Below are positions 43,498 through 51,136 of a stretch of 64,000 nucleotides of DNA, piece by piece. The notes beneath the pieces were generated by a model, which saw only the letters and a program-made list of their open reading frames with translations, made no database searches and was not told the DNA's origin. Every line of letters starts with the position of its first letter. Within the stretch, counting starts at the first letter, position 1. The DNA is from CAZOEL01 sp964578835 (GTDB taxonomy: Bacteria; Desulfobacterota; Syntrophobacteria; Syntrophobacterales; Syntrophobacteraceae). Position numbers and translations under genes: made by a program. The stretch is from positions 1 to 64,000 of the forward strand of contig CAZOEL010000002.1 in assembly GCA_964578835.1 (NCBI GenBank). Reading direction: 5' to 3'.

Positions 43498-45021
43498 TCA
43501 GCGGCCAAGCGCAGGACCTCCAAAGGGGGCTCGCGGCCATCCTGCCCTCTCGGCGATACGATCTCGCGACTGGCGAGCTAGCCGGCTCACCCGGTCTAGA
43601 TCCACCCCCACCAGCCTTCCCTTCCATTTCTTGATTTCTCCTGCAATGAGGACGGTGTCGACATTGCTCGTGTCCATTCCGAGCACTATGGCGCCGTAAG
43701 CGTTGTTTACCGGCAGGACATTTATCGCATCCATTCCGAGCATGATGATGTCGGCCTCCTTGCCGGGAGTGAGGGAGCCTACCTTATGATCGAGCCGGTT
43801 GTCTCGCGCTCCCTGTATGGTGGCCATCTCGATGACTTCTCGCACGGTGAGAAGGGCCGGCGCGTCGACGTTTTCCGTCCGGGCGCGGGCGAGCGCCAGC
43901 ATCCGCTGAAGAGTGAAGACGGTGCGCATCTGCGTGAAGAATTCGCTCGGCATTTCCGTTTCGACATCCACACTCAGGCTTGGACGAATCCCGTGATCGA
44001 GGGCTTCCTGTATGGCTGGAATTCCATGGCCCATCTCCATTTCAATGGGGGCGGAAAGGGAGACGCTCCCACCTGTGCTCGCGATCAACCGCCACTCAGC
44101 TTCGGAAAGATTGGGACAATGGATGTAGGTAACGTCGGAACCCATAGCGTCCGCAACCGCCAACAGCTCGTTCGTCCCGTTCACATGGACGGTGATGGGA
44201 GCTCCCGCCTCTCGGGCGACCGCCCAATCGGCTGCGTTGATATCCGCCGCCATGGCAAGGGTGAGCAACTGGTCATCCGAAGAGAAGAATCGGGCTCGAA
44301 GCCTGTGGATGTCCTGAGGAAAACGGTTGTCAGGGCGGGTCGTTCCGCTGCCGTATGCGTAAACGCCACGGAGGCCGGAATCCCGGAGGCCGGCTATGGC
44401 TGCATCGGTGTGCTCGGGGCTGTTCCCGATATGGGACCAGTCGAGCACCGTGGTGATTCCCGCATTGATGGCGCCGAGGGAGCTCAGGAGGTCTCCTATG
44501 TATGCATCTTCCGGTCTGTAGAGGGAGCGGGCCGTTCCAAGCATATGCGTGAGGTAGTCGCGGAGCAGAGCGTTGGGCAAAATGTTTCGAAGCGGCCCCT
44601 GCCACATGTGCCGGTGCGTATCCACAAAACCGGGCATGACGATCATGTTGGAAGCATCGATCACCTCCGCCTCAGCCCTGAGATTTGGCTGAACTGCAAC
44701 GATCTTCGAGCCTTCGATCAGGACGTCGGCCATCTCGAAGTCGCCCACGTGCGGGTCGAGCGAGAGTACAACGCCGCCTTTGAGCAGGATAGCCCGGCCG
44801 CGGAGATTCTCCGGCGCAACGCCGCCTGTGAGCCCTGAGGTCGTGCGCGCTCCGTCCGCCCCGGCATTCGTGGACATCGCGCCGGCTATTAATCCAGCAG
44901 CGCTCGAGGCAAGGAAACGGCGCCGGGATAAGCCGCCGAAGCTCCATCTGTCGGCATCTCGCTCGTGCGCGGCAGGAGCTGAATTGGGGCGCGCCGCGGG
45001 ATGCTTTCTGTTGTTGCGCAT
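43498..45021 (-). CDS. Tat-exported amidohydrolase
   Basis: About 507 residues. The N-terminus carries a twin-arginine signal (LSRRRFLASSAAGLIAGAMS), so the folded enzyme is exported. The amidohydrolase core has VDTHRHMWQGP (HxH ligands), ITVHVNGTNE, VTYIHCPNLSE and LSVDVETEM (metal Asp), and PGKEADIIMLG near the end. It resembles the TrzN/AtzA/cytosine-deaminase-like group in sequence class; the substrate is unknown. ATG 45021 has AAAGGA 8 bases upstream; the frame is open further to 45105. It is divergent from an exported dioxygenase. Confidence 0.8.
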   Translation of the reverse strand: MRNNRKHPAARPNSAPAAHERDADRWSFGGLSRRRFLASSAAGLIAGAMSTNAGADGARTTSGLTGGVAPENLRGRAILLKGGVVLSLDPHVGDFEMADVLIEGSKIVAVQPNLRAEAEVIDASNMIVMPGFVDTHRHMWQGPLRNILPNALLRDYLTHMLGTARSLYRPEDAYIGDLLSSLGAINAGITTVLDWSHIGNSPEHTDAAIAGLRDSGLRGVYAYGSGTTRPDNRFPQDIHRLRARFFSSDDQLLTLAMAADINAADWAVAREAGAPITVHVNGTNELLAVADAMGSDVTYIHCPNLSEAEWRLIASTGGSVSLSAPIEMEMGHGIPAIQEALDHGIRPSLSVDVETEMPSEFFTQMRTVFTLQRMLALARARTENVDAPALLTVREVIEMATIQGARDNRLDHKVGSLTPGKEADIIMLGMDAINVLPVNNAYGAIVLGMDTSNVDTVLIAGEIKKWKGRLVGVDLDRVSRLARQSRDRIAERAGWPRAPFGGPALGR

Positions 45022-45202
45022 CTTGAGAATCCTTTTTTCATACACTGTTGGAATCGGAAGGCGTCCAACCCTACAGTAATCATTGCCACTAAAAGCGTAA
45101 ACCATTCGTACTAAAGGGCAATTTCATTAACAACCCATTTGGCAATTCTTCAAATCATCATTACATTGCTTGCATAGATTCAGAAATCACAGGAGGAGCT
45201 CC

Positions 45203-45937
45203 ATGAAATTGATTGAATTGCTTCCAAGCCGCCGCATATTCCTGCAATCCCTTGCCTTTGGCGTGGCAGCCTTCTCAACGCGCGGTTTGTTTGCGCAGGA
45301 ACTGGTCGAAACCGCGTCCATGACGGAAGGACCCTTTTATCCCGATAAAATGCCGCTTGACACGGACAACGACTTGCTCATCATCAACGATGCCATTACG
45401 CCTGCAACTGGTGAAATCACGCACTTGACCGGCAGGATTTTGAGCGCATCCGGCGAACCGGTGCGCAATTCCTTCGTCGAGATCTGGCAGGTCGACAACC
45501 TGTCCTCATACCACCACAGCAAGGGGCGAAATCCGAAGGGGTTCGACCCCAACTTCCAGGGGTACGGCCGGTTTCTGACCGACTCCAAGGGGCGGTACTA
45601 CTTCAGGACCATCAAGCCCGTCCCCTATCAACTGGGAGATACATTCCGGACCCCGCATATTCATTTTGCCATCAGCAGGAAAGGCCGGCGCATCTTCACA
45701 ACTCAGATGCTCATAAAGGGCCACAGGGATAATTCCCGCGACTTCTTATTCAACAGGATACAAGATCCGAAGGCGCGTGAGACGATTCTGGTCGACTTCA
45801 GATCGATGCCCGAATCGAGGATCGGCGAGCTGAGCGCAAACTTCGACATCATTCTCGGTCAGACCGTAAACGAGATGGAAAGAGGTGGAAAAGAGGCTTC
45901 GTGGGGAATCGGCAAACCTGAGCATCCGGAGGTTTGA
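45203..45937 (+). CDS. Intradiol ring-cleavage dioxygenase-like protein with Tat signal
   Basis: A 244-residue protein of the protocatechuate/catechol dioxygenase fold. After a twin-arginine signal (SRRIFLQSLAFGVAAFSTRG) come the ENG-type core motifs EIWQVDNLSSYHH (first Tyr ligand), GYGRFLTDSKGRYYFRTI, KPVPY (second Tyr) and TPHIHF (His ligands). It should bind Fe(III) and open an aromatic ring outside the cytoplasm. AGGAGGAGC precedes ATG 45203. The partner amidohydrolase lies divergently; the two may act on one exported aromatic compound. Confidence 0.8.
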   Translation: MKLIELLPSRRIFLQSLAFGVAAFSTRGLFAQELVETASMTEGPFYPDKMPLDTDNDLLIINDAITPATGEITHLTGRILSASGEPVRNSFVEIWQVDNLSSYHHSKGRNPKGFDPNFQGYGRFLTDSKGRYYFRTIKPVPYQLGDTFRTPHIHFAISRKGRRIFTTQMLIKGHRDNSRDFLFNRIQDPKARETILVDFRSMPESRIGELSANFDIILGQTVNEMERGGKEASWGIGKPEHPEV

Positions 45938-45975
45938 TCGATGCGTGCATTGGGTTGGACATGATGCAATTGCCC

Positions 45976-46078
45976 TAGTACTGTTCGGCTGATTTGTCGT
46001 GCCGGTTTGGGATGGATAGGACCCGTCGGCCAGCACGTAGGAACTGGTACAGGACTTCCGCGTAGCTGTACTATGTAC
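45976..46078. repeat. 102-bp direct repeat, copy 1
   Basis: It begins TAGTACTGTTCGGCTGAT and ends GTAGCTGTACTATGTAC. It is about 93% identical to 46431-46532 in the same orientation. The ends are near complementary (CTAGTAC.../...GTACTAG in the second copy), as in MITE-like elements. Confidence 0.75.
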
Positions 46079-46115
46079 CTATACAGAAGTTTTTTAACAT
46101 TTTGGAACATCGATT

Positions 46116-46194
46116 CGTCATTCCGGCAGTCTTTAAGCCGGAATCCAGCCCAGCGCAAATACTGGATTCCGGCTTAAAGACTGCCGGAATGACG
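46116..46194. repeat. Perfect 33-bp inverted repeat (REP/MITE-like)
   Basis: The arm 46116-46148 is an exact reverse complement of 46162-46194, with a 13-base spacer. The arms contain CGTCATTCCGGC and GCCGGAATCCAG, a motif family shared with the other REP-like sites in this window. Confidence 0.85.
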
Positions 46195-46282
46195 GTATTG
46201 CTATGTCTGTAAGAAATGTTAAGAGACTTTTGGTCAGGTACTTAGTGGGTCGTCAACACCGTCTCTTCCGGTGGAAGCGGGC

Positions 46283-46316
46283 CCCCTCTCCCTCAGGGAG
46301 AGGGTCGGGGTGAGGG
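46283..46316. repeat. CCCTCTCCC intergenic repeat
   Basis: CCCTCTCCCTCAGGGAGAGG followed by GTCGGGGTGAGGG forms a strong hairpin. Repeats of this type occur widely between genes in Proteobacteria. A partial relative is at 46366-46390. Confidence 0.6.
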
Positions 46317-46430
46317 ATGTATTCTTTGGAAATTGAGGGAAGTATTCTTTTAAAAGAGGATTTCCCCTGCCCTCTCCCTCAAGGGCAAGGGAAAAACCGA
46401 AACCGGAAAATTCAAAGTTGACGGTCCCAC

Positions 46431-46532
46431 TAGTGCTGTTCGGCTGATTTGCCGTGCCGGTTTGGGATGGATAGGACCCTTCGGCCAGCACGTAGCAACT
46501 AATACAAGACTTCCGCGTAGCTGTACTAGTAC
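46431..46532. repeat. 102-bp direct repeat, copy 2
   Basis: Second copy of the element at 45976-46078, with seven or so substitutions. It ends GTACTAGTAC, complementary to its CTAGTGC start apart from one base. Confidence 0.75.
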
Positions 46533-46607
46533 AGTTCTACATGGAAAAGGGAGCAAGTGGACCAAAAGGAAACCCCACTTCTGTGTCATCTCGATTCAGC
46601 GCCACTC

Positions 46608-46640
46608 ACGTCATCCCGGCATGTTTCCAGCCGTAATCCG
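46608..46640. repeat. REP-like motif, degenerate
   Basis: ACGTCATCCCGGCATGTTTC and CAGCCGTAATCCGG resemble the hairpin at 43313-43349 and the palindrome at 46116-46194. Confidence 0.5.
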
Positions 46641-47326
46641 GTGAAGCCGCAGAGACCTGATGCGGCGATTCCAGCTGGAAGACTGCCTGATTGACGAGGC
46701 GATGTGGCGACGGAATGAGGGGGAAAGGAATTTTTTTGGAGCCTTCTCAGGGGATGACGCTCACAGGAAGGGAGAGGAATGGAGCAAACTCGAGGAAGCC
46801 CACAATAGCCAAAATCATCGATCCGAGATTTATCTATATTATTAGATGCTTAATCCATTTGCAAAATGCAACCGCCAAACACCTATAAATTACAAAGAGT
46901 TATACATCTCACCAAAATTATCTTCGATATCATGGACATGCAGGACCTCTCGCCCCCACTTCTTTTAGCTTGACCAAGGGGATTTCTTCAAAGTAAATAC
47001 CTCTACATCCCATGCATTCATTTTTACTTGCCATCTCTTTTTCTCTACACTTGTGGGAGTCATTTGCAGATGAGCTCTTCGCCTCCAAAAAACCGGATCG
47101 GAATCAAACCCCATGCGCCATGGTTTTTCTCCACAAAGCGCTTTTGCGCAAAGATCCCGGAGAGCCTGGAGACATCGTTTGGGCAAAGAAGATATCGGGC
47201 ATCCGGTTGTATTAGGTCGCCAAGGCCGACGTAATCAGCCGAACCGCCTTGGTGCCATTATCCGTATGCCAAAGTGTGGGAGGAGGGAAGCCGTGAGGCT
47301 TTCTCCCATCCCTACTTACGGTTTCT

Positions 47327-47409
47327 GCCTAATCCCGGAATTAACGCAAAAAGCAGAAAGGTGAAAAGCAGAAGATTTTCTGGATAAGTCGGAGATAAGC
47401 GGGTTAGGC
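47327..47409 (+). repeat. Possible integron attC site (weakest)
   Basis: GCCTAAT (47327-47333) and a canonical GTTAGGC core (47403-47409) bound 83 bp with limited internal dyad symmetry. The left core has one mismatch and the stem is poor, so this is the least certain of the series. It lies just upstream of the first cassette gene. Confidence 0.4.
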
Positions 47410-47455
47410 AGAAGATCTTTTGTCTAATCATATCGTTGAACGGCAGGCGCATTCC

Positions 47456-47806
47456 ATGCGACAGAAGGACGATTCATTCATAAAGAGTACCGGGCAATTC
47501 TGGAAGCTGATTGCGGTGCTTGTGCCGTTGGGTGCGTTAGGAGTCATCTTAATCTACCAAGAGTGGTTTTCGGAGAAGGTAACGGTATTTACGGGGAGGC
47601 TTCTTCCCATTACGGCGGTTGCCCTGCTGCTGTTCCTATGGGGCTGCATCTCGGTGAGATGTCCAAGGTGTAAGCTCAGGGTCATCTGGTATGCCGTCAG
47701 CAAAGTGGATCATCGGGTATGGACTCAATGGATATTTGCCTTCAGGCAGTGTCCAAAATGTGGCTATACTCCATCGGAAGAATCAGTGTACCCGAAAGAG
47801 CGGTGA
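47456..47806 (+). CDS. Small membrane protein with zinc-ribbon CxxC pairs
   Basis: About 116 residues. Two hydrophobic helices (LIAVLVPLGALGVILIY; LLPITAVALLLFLWGC) are followed by VRCPRCKL and RQCPKCGY, a likely zinc knuckle on the cytoplasmic side. The start is uncertain (ATG 47456, or TTG 47420). It ends 8 bp before an attC site, as cassette genes do. The function is unknown. Confidence 0.6.
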   Translation: MRQKDDSFIKSTGQFWKLIAVLVPLGALGVILIYQEWFSEKVTVFTGRLLPITAVALLLFLWGCISVRCPRCKLRVIWYAVSKVDHRVWTQWIFAFRQCPKCGYTPSEESVYPKER

Positions 47807-47813
47807 TATTACC

Positions 47814-47902
47814 ATTTAACAAACGCCTGGAGCCGACCGCGTGAAAGCTTGGCGGCATCTCCTGTGGCTCACTGGCGCGGCGGCTCAGGCTTGGCATTAG
47901 TG
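47814..47902 (+). repeat. Integron attC site 1
   Basis: R'' core ATTTAAC (47814-47820), then GCCTGGAGCCGACCGCG, which pairs with CGCGGCGGCTCAGGC on the right side and leaves an unpaired G, the extrahelical base typical of attC. The right core reads ATTAGTG, one base off GTTRRRY. The left end TAACAAACGCCT equals the start of Vibrio cholerae repeats (VCR). Confidence 0.7.
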
Positions 47903-47939
47903 TGCCAGCCCAGCAGGCGAATAGGATAGGAAAATAAGC

Positions 47940-48248
47940 ATGATCAAAACAAAACAGGACATTCTAAAGGTGCTCAATCATAACCGATCACACTTGAGAG
48001 CACTGGGAGTAAGAAGAATCGGGCTATTTGGCTCCTTCGTTCGGGGAGAGCAGCGCCCTGACAGTGATATAGATCTTCTGGTTGAATTCGAGGCAGGACG
48101 GAAGACATTCGATAGCTTCATGGAGCTCTCCTTCTTCCTTGAGGAGGTTCTTGAACATAGGATCGAACTTGTCACCGTGGAATCCCTCAGTCCCTATATT
48201 GGTCCTCACATCCTCAAGGAGGTCGAGTATGCCCCTCTCGCCGCTTGA
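47940..48248 (+). CDS. mntA: MntA-type antitoxin nucleotidyltransferase
   Basis: A 102-residue minimal nucleotidyltransferase with the GSX10DXD site GSFVRGEQRPDSDIDLLVEF. In HEPN-MNT modules this enzyme inactivates the HepT RNase by attaching AMP to its tyrosine. It overlaps the hepT start by 20 bp and begins 38 bp after attC site 1, so the pair is a mobile-cassette toxin-antitoxin. Confidence 0.88.
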   Translation: MIKTKQDILKVLNHNRSHLRALGVRRIGLFGSFVRGEQRPDSDIDLLVEFEAGRKTFDSFMELSFFLEEVLEHRIELVTVESLSPYIGPHILKEVEYAPLAA

Positions 48249-48576
48249 GTATCTTCGTCACATGCTCGATGAGACCGAATACCTGATGGATGAAAGCCAC
48301 AACTTAGAGAAAGAACACTTCCTGCAGGATGCGACTCTTAAGCGCGCCTTCGTGCGAAGCATTGAGATCATAGGAGAAGCATCAAAGAAAGTGCCCGCTG
48401 ATCTAAAAAATCGATATCCAGGAGTCAATTGGAAAGCCATAGCGGGTATGAGGGATCGGCTTATCCATGACTACTTGGGTGTTGACTATGAAATCGTTTG
48501 GGATGTTGTGCAGAATAAAATAGCCGCACTTCGTGAAGATATACTGGAGATCTTGGAACGAGAGGGAACAGTCTGA
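48229..48576 (+). CDS. hepT: HepT-like HEPN ribonuclease toxin (DUF86)
   Basis: A 115-residue all-helical HEPN protein with the RX4HXY active-site motif RDRLIHDY and the family block IIGEASKKVPADLKNRYPGVNWKAIAGM (given here only in part as the DUF86 signature). ATG 48229 lies inside the mntA 3' end after AAGGAGG; a longer open frame upstream is not used. The Tyr of the motif is the known AMPylation target. It ends 24 bp before the next attC. Confidence 0.88.
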   Translation: MPLSPLEYLRHMLDETEYLMDESHNLEKEHFLQDATLKRAFVRSIEIIGEASKKVPADLKNRYPGVNWKAIAGMRDRLIHDYLGVDYEIVWDVVQNKIAALREDILEILEREGTV

Positions 48577-48599
48577 GGTGGTAAAATCAGGTCCAAAGC

Positions 48600-48690
48600 C
48601 GCCAACTTGCATTCCAGCGGACCGGGCGGGAAGCGTGGTAGTTTTTTCTTCGAGCTCGGTAGCGCCCGGCCTCTGAATTGGTAGTTAGCG
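48600..48690 (+). repeat. Integron attC site 2
   Basis: R'' core CGCCAAC (48600-48606) and R' core GTTAGCG (48684-48690). Inner arms ATTCCAGCGGACCGGGCG and CGCCCGGCCTCTGAAT pair with extrahelical bases on the left strand. The R' core is the exact complement of the R'' core of site 3. Confidence 0.75.
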
Positions 48691-48795
48691 GGCGACTCCA
48701 CCATAAGTATGTATGATGGGTTGGGTTTGTATAGGTCTTCTCTTTATAGATATGGCGCAATGACTCGGAGCAGGATAAATGCATAGAGTGGTTGA

Positions 48796-49149
48796 CTACA
48801 GAAAGACTTTATACCCAACGTGTAAAGCTTTACCGAGCTTCTTGGCCATCTCTTTGCCAATGGGTCGTTTGCCATTCTCCATTTCCGAGATGTGTCGCTG
48901 GGGGATACCGGTAAGCTCGGAGAGTTGCTTCTGTGTCAGCCCTTCTTTGCCCCTTGCACCAACCAGCATCGAGCCGGGGGTCAGTTCGTGCTCATCAAAA
49001 CACTCCCGCCATGGGATCGAGTCAGAAACATCTACAAACCCCAAGGACCTAAGTGCTCCGATGGCCTCGTTACGCTTTCCCGAAGGTCCCAGAAAGCGCA
49101 GTTCAACAGGTTCATTTTTAATAGGGGGCTTTTTCGTGAGTGCCCGCAT
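48796..49149 (-). CDS. XRE-family antitoxin of a HigBA-like pair
   Basis: A 117-residue protein with a C-terminal Cro/C1 helix-turn-helix (GLTQKQLSELTGIPQRHIS, EMENGKRPIGKEMAKKLG). The N-terminal half (ELRFLGPSGKRNEAIGALR...) is unrecognised. It starts inside the toxin gene (32-bp overlap) and would bind and repress that operon. The pair is read opposite to the other cassette genes. Confidence 0.8.
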   Translation of the reverse strand: MRALTKKPPIKNEPVELRFLGPSGKRNEAIGALRSLGFVDVSDSIPWRECFDEHELTPGSMLVGARGKEGLTQKQLSELTGIPQRHISEMENGKRPIGKEMAKKLGKALHVGYKVFL

Positions 49150-49396
49150 AGGTCACCTCCACCAATCTGATCTCTTTGTCTTTCACTTCCCAAACCGCAA
49201 CGTATGTCGGTCTTCCCTTCCTGAGATGGCAGTGATGCTGGTCGCATCCGAGTGGACTATAGTTTTGCCAGTTTCCTCGAACTGGTCCGTAATCCACGAT
49301 CTCTTGAAGCAATACGGCAAGTCTCTGCCTCACTGGCTTGGGCAGCCGGTCAACCTGTTTCTTCGCCGTTTTCGAAAGCTTCACCGTCCATATCAT
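49118..49396 (-). CDS. RelE/HigB-like toxin
   Basis: A 92-residue protein of the RelE/ParE fold: VKLSKTAKKQVDRLPKPVRQRL, LQEIVDYGPVRGNWQNYSPL and TYVAVWEVKDKEIRLVEVTY. It likely cleaves mRNA on the ribosome. The toxin-before-antitoxin order is that of higBA. Promoter and operator should lie between 49397 and 49480. Confidence 0.8.
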   Translation of the reverse strand: MIWTVKLSKTAKKQVDRLPKPVRQRLAVLLQEIVDYGPVRGNWQNYSPLGCDQHHCHLRKGRPTYVAVWEVKDKEIRLVEVTYAGTHEKAPY

Positions 49397-49482
49397 AGAC
49401 TTAATATACTAAATCTTGGTATTGAGTCAAGACACTTTCTTGCTTGTTTTCACTATGGTATCCAGGCAAGTGAACAAGGAAG

Positions 49483-49591
49483 CGCTAACGAATGCCTCGA
49501 GCGGACCGGCAACCACATGTTCTTTCAACATTTGCCGTGCAGACCGACTACTCAGAGGCTCTTCGGCCAGCCGCTCAGGCTGGCGTTGGGT
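49483..49591 (+). repeat. Integron attC site 3
   Basis: R'' core CGCTAAC (49483-49489), exactly complementary to R' of site 2. R' core GTTGGGT (49585-49591) fits GTTRRRY. GCCTCGAGCGG on the left pairs with CCGCTCAGGC on the right and leaves one extrahelical C. Confidence 0.82.
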
Positions 49592-49671
49592 TTGCAAATA
49601 GACCTCTGTACGCGCATCAGCTGGAATGCCAGCACTGATGCCGAGGGGCCTAATAATTATGTGAGGTAGAC

Positions 49672-50532
49672 ATGGCGTCAAAGAAATCGGTCCTGTCATT
49701 TTTTGTCTGTCTGCTTTTGATGGTGAGCTGTGCCAAAGCTGAAAGGGAGCGGTATGGCGAACCATCCGATTCAATGCCCACACACTCCGCGCCCGCCCCC
49801 GCAGCATCTCCGGAGGGAACAAATCCATCTGTAGAGTCCCAGCGCTTCATTGCCATGCGCCATAGTGTGCTGCTTGAGGCAGCAGAAACTGAATTGCCAA
49901 AGGCTTGGGAGTCAGTTGGAGATTTCTGCCGGTCGATCCGCTGTGAGATCCTCTCGTCCAGCATCCGCCAGAAGACATACGATTCGCCTCCTACTGCCGC
50001 TCTGTCTTTGAGGATTGCTCCAGAAGACGTTAAGCTGCTGTTCGAGCAAATTGGGAAGGTGGGGAAGATCCTTGAGCACAGAACAGAGAGTGAGGACAAA
50101 ACCAGCACAGTCATAGATGTGGAGGCGAAGCTAAGAAACCTCACCGAATTGCGTGATCGTTTGCGTCAAATGCTTGCATCTCCCAAGGGGAGCCTGAAGG
50201 ACATTGTTGAAGTCGAGCGCGAGCTCTCCAGAGCACAGTCTGAATTGGATAGTCTCCAGATGAGACGCAAGGCGCTCGCAAATGAGACAGAGAAAGTATC
50301 CGTGGATGTCTCCTTCCGCTCGAGGAAATCCGTTGCAGAAACCGGCGCCTTTGCTCCGATCTCAACAGCATGGCGCGAGGCAGGCCATGTATTGGCAGAA
50401 AGCATCGCGTTTGCCATTACTTTCGTTGTGGCTATTGTTCCATGGCTTGTATTGTTCATACCTACCCTCTGGATTTTGGCCAAAGGTTTTAAGAAGTTGC
50501 GCGGCAAACGGGCTGCCATGAGAAAGACGTAG
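49672..50532 (+). CDS. DUF4349 lipoprotein
   Basis: A 286-residue protein with a lipoprotein signal ending MVSC, a Pro/Ala-rich linker, the DUF4349 core (LRIAPEDVKLLFEQIGKVGK, LRNLTELRDRLRQML and a coiled coil VEVERELSRAQSELDSLQMRRKAL in part), and a C-terminal membrane helix (FVVAIVPWLVLFIPTLWIL). The function is unknown. GTGAGGTAGAC precedes the ATG. It begins 80 bp after site 3 and ends 17 bp before site 4, so it is a cassette gene. Confidence 0.8.
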   Translation: MASKKSVLSFFVCLLLMVSCAKAERERYGEPSDSMPTHSAPAPAASPEGTNPSVESQRFIAMRHSVLLEAAETELPKAWESVGDFCRSIRCEILSSSIRQKTYDSPPTAALSLRIAPEDVKLLFEQIGKVGKILEHRTESEDKTSTVIDVEAKLRNLTELRDRLRQMLASPKGSLKDIVEVERELSRAQSELDSLQMRRKALANETEKVSVDVSFRSRKSVAETGAFAPISTAWREAGHVLAESIAFAITFVVAIVPWLVLFIPTLWILAKGFKKLRGKRAAMRKT

Positions 50533-50549
50533 AAAAGGATAAGGCAGTA

Positions 50550-50638
50550 ACCCAACAAAAGATGCAGCGGATGGCGGGTGACGCTCTCTTCCTTCTTCAT
50601 GTCCCTTGGCCCGGCGCCGCTGATTTTTGGCGTTCGGC
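50550..50638 (+). repeat. Integron attC site 4
   Basis: R'' core ACCCAAC (50550-50556), exactly complementary to R' of site 3. R' core GTTCGGC (50632-50638). AAAAGATGCAGCGG on the left pairs with CCGCTGATTTTT on the right with one extrahelical G. Confidence 0.82.
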
Positions 50639-50650
50639 GGCGGAGGCCTC

Positions 50651-50950
50651 ATGAAAGTACTCGGTTGGGGCGCAGTTTTCCGATTGTTGATCTGCATCGT
50701 CATAGGCCCGACTGTGCTGATGTCATGCTATCTCACACTGTCCCGGTGGCCACTGCGCTGGTTCACTGGAGCCAGTGATTGGGCAGCCCTCGTGCTGAGC
50801 GTCATGGTGGGAGTGGCCTGCATCGTCCGACTGCCGGTTCCGGCGGCACAACGTGCGGTTCTCGCCCTGATCTACACAATGCTGTCTGGGTTTGGGCTAT
50901 GTATGTACTCTTTGTATTTCGTTGGCATCATTTTTGGCGACTGGCTGTGA
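50651..50950 (+). CDS. Small membrane protein
   Basis: A 99-residue protein with three hydrophobic helices (VFRLLICIVIGPTVLMSCYL, AALVLSVMVGVACIV and LIYTMLSGFGLCMYSLYFVG). GGAGG four bases before ATG 50651 sets the start. It lies directly after attC site 4 and ends just before another R'' core at 50960. No family recognised. Confidence 0.65.
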   Translation: MKVLGWGAVFRLLICIVIGPTVLMSCYLTLSRWPLRWFTGASDWAALVLSVMVGVACIVRLPVPAAQRAVLALIYTMLSGFGLCMYSLYFVGIIFGDWL

Positions 50951-50959
50951 GCAAAGAAT

Positions 50960-51000
50960 GCCGAACGAGATGCGCAAGCGGGCCCGGCGGCATGTGGCAT
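50960..51000 (+). repeat. Left half of an integron attC site
   Basis: R'' core GCCGAAC (50960-50966) is the exact complement of the R' core of site 4. No matching right half with a GTTRRRY core was found, so the array appears to break off here. Confidence 0.5.
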
Positions 51001-51136
51001 ATGGAATCCTCTCAAGCTTCTCGATTGATTAAAACAAGCAACATTGATCGCTTCGCTGACGATCAATCGACGTACCCGGATTCGTGCAATATGGTTCAAA
51101 GTGGTTTGTCAAAAAACCGCGCCTATCCGCCTCACG

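Larger units (their letters stand above)
45938..47326. other. Repeat-rich region without genes
   Basis: About 1.4 kb with no convincing gene. It contains two ~102-bp direct repeats, a perfect 33-bp inverted repeat, REP-like motifs and a C-rich CCCTCTCCC...GGGTGAGGG repeat. Short open frames here are byproducts of the repeats. Confidence 0.7.

Noticed and set aside
45938..46540. A CRISPR array
   Set aside because: There are only two long repeats, about 350 bp apart, and palindromic elements; no regular short repeats or spacers.
46234..46845. Several short open frames on both strands in the repeat region
   Set aside because: They are formed by the C-rich repeat and the 102-bp repeats, lack ribosome sites and match no family.
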